Below are positions 5,694-7,662 of a stretch of 7,662 nt of DNA, in pieces (the stretch's first letter is position 1; each line of letters starts with the position of its first letter). Made by a program: the position numbers and the translations under genes. The stretch comes from Halobacteriales archaeon (GTDB taxonomy: Archaea > Halobacteriota > Halobacteria > Halobacteriales > Hikarchaeaceae): positions 1 to 7,662 of the forward strand of contig JAPYRM010000039.1 of assembly GCA_029941175.1 (NCBI GenBank), read 5' to 3'. The notes beneath the pieces are model-generated. The model was given only the letters and a program-made list of their open reading frames with translations. It was not told the DNA's origin and did not search any database.

Positions 5694-6389
5694 TTATCCC
5701 TTATCTTTTCTGAACCTTCTTTCAACTAACCTCTCATCAATATACCCCTTCTTACATGCCGGGCAAATATCTCCCTTTCTTAAGGCAGACTCATATATTG
5801 GAGTTTGATATTCGCACTGTCCGCACACATACATTGTCTTAGTATCTTTCCCCCTTCCCCTTAGTTCTCCCTGAGCACCTTCTCCTCCTTCACTGTCCCC
5901 CTCTTCAATTTTTAACTCTTCCCCTTTCTGATCTGGAAATTCTATCACTTCCTCCTCCTCTGTTTCTTCTTCTCCTCTCAAAGATTTAGGTATTAACCCT
6001 CCCCCAAATTCAATATTCTCAACGGATGACTCTGGCAGTTCTGCATTAAATCCTTCATCTTCTCCCGTTACTTCTGGCCACTCATCTATCTCTTCTTCAA
6101 CTAATTCTTTTTCTATTTCTTCACTAATGTCTTCTAAACTTTCCTCAATTCCATCTTCCAAATGTAGCCCGAAATCCGTTTCTGCATCTTCAAATTTCCG
6201 TTCTTGATCATTTTCTCCTACTGGATCAACACTGGCCTCTTTAAACTCACTTAAAATTCTAGTTTTACCACATCTAGAGCATATTTTATATTCCCGAATG
6301 GTAGTAATAATTTCGCTCCCCTGTTCATTTTTTTCTTCTGATCTTTGAACATCCCCATACGAATGACCAAAGATACATAGGACGCCCAT
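5694..6389 (-). CDS. Acidic protein with two zinc-binding modules (haloarchaeal DUF7093-like)
   Basis: 231 residues from the ATG at 6389; a GTG at 6404 would add five. The protein has three parts (numbering from the GTG). Residues 6-52 start MGVLCIFGHSYGD and continue TTIREYKICSRCGKTRILSE; Cys10, His14, Cys42 and Cys45 could bind one zinc. Residues about 55-185 are very rich in Glu/Asp and Gly, with runs such as EEETEEEEV, and are probably disordered. Residues 192-220 form a second ribbon, YVCGQC...ICPACKKG (Cys194, Cys197, Cys214, Cys217), followed by a basic tail. The N-terminal pattern (LC-x3-GH, then TVRE-x-x-x-C-x-RCG-x-x-R-x-x-SE) recalls haloarchaeal DUF7093 proteins; this is from memory. 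Function is unknown; zinc ribbons plus a basic end suggest nucleic-acid or protein contacts. It lies in the uvrA operon, between the reductase and the DUF5611-like gene. AAGGA precedes the GTG closely; the ATG has no clear site. Confidence 0.8.
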   Translation of the reverse strand: MGVLCIFGHSYGDVQRSEEKNEQGSEIITTIREYKICSRCGKTRILSEFKEASVDPVGENDQERKFEDAETDFGLHLEDGIEESLEDISEEIEKELVEEEIDEWPEVTGEDEGFNAELPESSVENIEFGGGLIPKSLRGEEETEEEEVIEFPDQKGEELKIEEGDSEGGEGAQGELRGRGKDTKTMYVCGQCEYQTPIYESALRKGDICPACKKGYIDERLVERRFRKDKG

Positions 6390-6433
6390 TAATTTACCAG
6401 ACACTTTCCTTTACTAAAAAGTCTGCCTTTCAT
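6389..6433 (-). other. Possible 14-codon coupled mini-ORF between reductase and zinc-protein genes
   Basis: An ATG at 6433 overlaps the reductase stop (TGATG). The frame reads MKGRLFSKGKCLVN and ends in TAA, whose last A is the first base of the zinc-protein ATG (TAATG). The mini-ORF thus exactly fills the gap with both ends overlapping its neighbours. It could carry terminating ribosomes to the next start; it may equally be chance. No family resemblance is seen. Confidence 0.25.
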
Positions 6434-7539
6434 CATTTCACTTTTCTACTACTCTTCATGACCTCGAATTGTTCTCTCGAAAACAAAGACGTGGGCCGAT
6501 CCATATGGACTCCTATTTCTCCAGAAAAAAACCGTAATCCCATGCTCTGTACCGTTTGAGGAAGTGAATACCCCTTTCTGATCCATTTTCCCATCTCTAT
6601 TTCTCTACCTATTCTTTTTCTCCAGTTCTGTTCATATATGCCAATCGTCTCCGTTCTGTCTGAATTAACCACATTTGCTGCACACTCTGATGCTATTAGG
6701 CCATAAACTATCCCCCCTCCTGTGAATGGTTTTGTTTGACCTGCTGCATCTCCTATTAAAAATCCTCTTTTGGTACTAACACTTGTGGGGGGTCCAATTG
6801 GTATCATCCCCGAGCACCTATTCTCAATTTGAACACTCTGGGAATCAATTAATTTCTCAAATTCTCCTATTATATCTATATCTGCCCCCCCCGCAATTCC
6901 ATATTCTACACCTGCATTTCCTCTTGGTATTCTCCACGAAAAGAATCTCGGAACGTTCAGATATACGTCAACAAAATTCCCAAAATCCACTGTAGAATCA
7001 AACCCAAGAATTCCATGCAATAATTCTTTTGGCTCCTGCAGTTTTAACGATCGTCTAACCCTAGAATTCGGTCCATCACATCCCACAACCATTTTTGTAT
7101 CTAGTTCTTCTTTCCCACTCGGGCCTCTCACCTTGACAACTACCTTTTCTTTTAGTTCTTTGACACCAATCACCGTGTGCCTTTCTTTTATTTCTACACC
7201 CGAATCGATTGCCATTTTTGCTAGACACCGATCCAATTCTATTCTATCAATTACATTGGAAATGGGTTCATTTTTATAAAATGTATGGGCCTTTCCATCC
7301 ACTCCTTTCACATGAAACCTTGCGCCAAAAATCTCATTTTGAATTAATTTGGATTTATTTTTATCCGATATATATTCCCATAAGTCCAAACTCACATGCC
7401 CTGAACATGATAGCGGCGCCCCTATTTTTCCCCCCTCAAGTACTATGATTTCATTCCCCAATTCTGCACTTTTATGTGCAAAATGAGACCCTGCAGGACC
7501 TGCACCAACAACTACAAAATCATACATCCTATCGTCCAT
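6433..7539 (-). CDS. Geranylgeranyl reductase family FAD-dependent oxidoreductase
   Basis: 368 residues. The N-terminal FAD-binding motif is VVVGAGPAG (9-17), with Glu35 ending the second strand for the FAD ribose. PLSCSGHVS (42-50) holds Cys45, placed like the conserved cysteine of the geranylgeranyl reductase family. VVGCDGPNSRVRR (151-163) is the second dinucleotide motif, FFSWRIPRG (199-207) matches the family's aromatic-x-W-x-x-P-x-G substrate-pocket motif, and GDAAGQTKPFTGGGI (263-277) is the FAD pyrophosphate/flavin motif. In archaea these enzymes saturate the double bonds of geranylgeranyl chains in ether lipids; homologues also act on other isoprenoids, so the substrate is inferred. 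It is probably membrane-associated. The ATG at 7539 is 12 bp after the uvrA stop; a second ATG at 7527 (residue 5) would start right at the Rossmann strand and is possible. An 8-base C run (G on the coding strand) lies at 6885-6892; the frame is intact. Confidence 0.9.
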   Translation of the reverse strand: MDDRMYDFVVVGAGPAGSHFAHKSAELGNEIIVLEGGKIGAPLSCSGHVSLDLWEYISDKNKSKLIQNEIFGARFHVKGVDGKAHTFYKNEPISNVIDRIELDRCLAKMAIDSGVEIKERHTVIGVKELKEKVVVKVRGPSGKEELDTKMVVGCDGPNSRVRRSLKLQEPKELLHGILGFDSTVDFGNFVDVYLNVPRFFSWRIPRGNAGVEYGIAGGADIDIIGEFEKLIDSQSVQIENRCSGMIPIGPPTSVSTKRGFLIGDAAGQTKPFTGGGIVYGLIASECAANVVNSDRTETIGIYEQNWRKRIGREIEMGKWIRKGYSLPQTVQSMGLRFFSGEIGVHMDRPTSLFSREQFEVMKSSRKVK

Positions 7540-7551
7540 ATTTGTATTCTA

Positions 7552-7662
7552 TCACTTGAGTTTTTCTTTTAGATATTGTGCAGTATATGATTTTATATTC
7601 CCAACTATTTCTTCTGGTGTTCCTTCTGCTACTATCTCCCCTCCCTTCTCTCCCCCTCCTGG
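7552..7662 (-). CDS. uvrA: UvrABC system protein A, C-terminal end (partial)
   Basis: The minus-strand frame entering from the right edge gives 36 residues: [20 protein letters not shown], then [16 protein letters not shown] and a TGA stop. This is the characteristic end of UvrA: the [12 protein letters not shown] segment after the second ATPase domain, then SYT-x-QYLK. UvrA is the damage-recognition ATPase of bacterial-type nucleotide excision repair, also present in many mesophilic archaea. The rest of the gene lies beyond the window. It is upstream of the reductase by 12 bp and probably the first visible gene of the minus-strand operon. The related tails of some other ABC-ATPases are less similar, so confidence is good despite the short fragment. 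Confidence 0.9.
   Translation of the reverse strand, partial: PGGGEKGGEIVAEGTPEEIVGNIKSYTAQYLKEKLK

Noticed and set aside
5687..5725. Longer N-terminus for the DUF5611-like gene from the TTG at 5725
   Set aside because: It would overlap the upstream zinc-protein gene by 32 nt, and the ATG at 5686 fits the natural start MREYEIKRG.
6783..7448. Plus-strand frames inside the reductase gene
   Set aside because: The opposite strand holds all flavoprotein motifs in one frame; the plus-strand frames read as low-complexity shadow sequence.
1..7662. CRISPR array, insertion sequence, toxin-antitoxin or defence system
   Set aside because: No spaced repeats, transposase, terminal inverted repeats or defence-type domains were seen; the genes are mostly housekeeping families.

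Overview
The window looks like a moderately AT-rich archaeal genome fragment. The best guess is a mesophilic, probably marine member of the Thermoplasmatota (Poseidoniia / Marine Group II-III type). This rests on gene content: an archaeal SepF, an MCT-1/Tma20-like PUA protein, a geranylgeranyl-reductase-family flavoprotein (archaeal lipid saturation), an RNB-only ribonuclease, and a zinc-ribbon protein resembling haloarchaeal 'DUF7093' proteins. Start codons mostly lack convincing Shine-Dalgarno sequences, and one promoter has the spacing of a leaderless archaeal transcript. The taxonomic call is inference, not proof.

Layout. Left block (1-2783): the 3' part of an amidinotransferase / arginine-deiminase-superfamily gene (+) converges on an extended-SDR NAD-dependent epimerase (-). 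A short divergent intergenic region separates the epimerase from an MFS transporter (+). Middle block (2789-5295): an RNB exoribonuclease (-) and an MCT-1-like PUA protein (+) share a 47-bp divergent promoter region. A small CDGSH-type iron-sulfur protein (-) is then divergent from the cell-division protein SepF (+). Right block (5312-7662): four genes on the minus strand in one apparent operon, transcribed from beyond the right edge: uvrA (only its C-terminus is here), a geranylgeranyl reductase family protein, an acidic two-zinc-module protein, and a small conserved archaeal protein (DUF5611-like).

Gene packing is tight. Convergent gaps are 5-20 bp and operon gaps 7-43 bp. All intergenic regions over 40 bp lie between divergent genes or inside the right-hand operon. 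No RNA genes, insertion sequences, CRISPR arrays or att sites were seen. Most genes are housekeeping-type (RNA turnover, translation, division, DNA repair, membrane lipids), while the left block (amidinotransferase-like, epimerase, MFS) looks more accessory. The observations most worth following are the acidic double-zinc protein in the uvrA/lipid operon, a 14-codon mini-ORF whose start and stop overlap its neighbours' stop and start, the minimal RNase/PUA pair behind one shared TATA-like element, and a perfect 9-bp tandem repeat between the CDGSH gene and sepF. I did not find convincing evidence for a wholly new multi-gene system.
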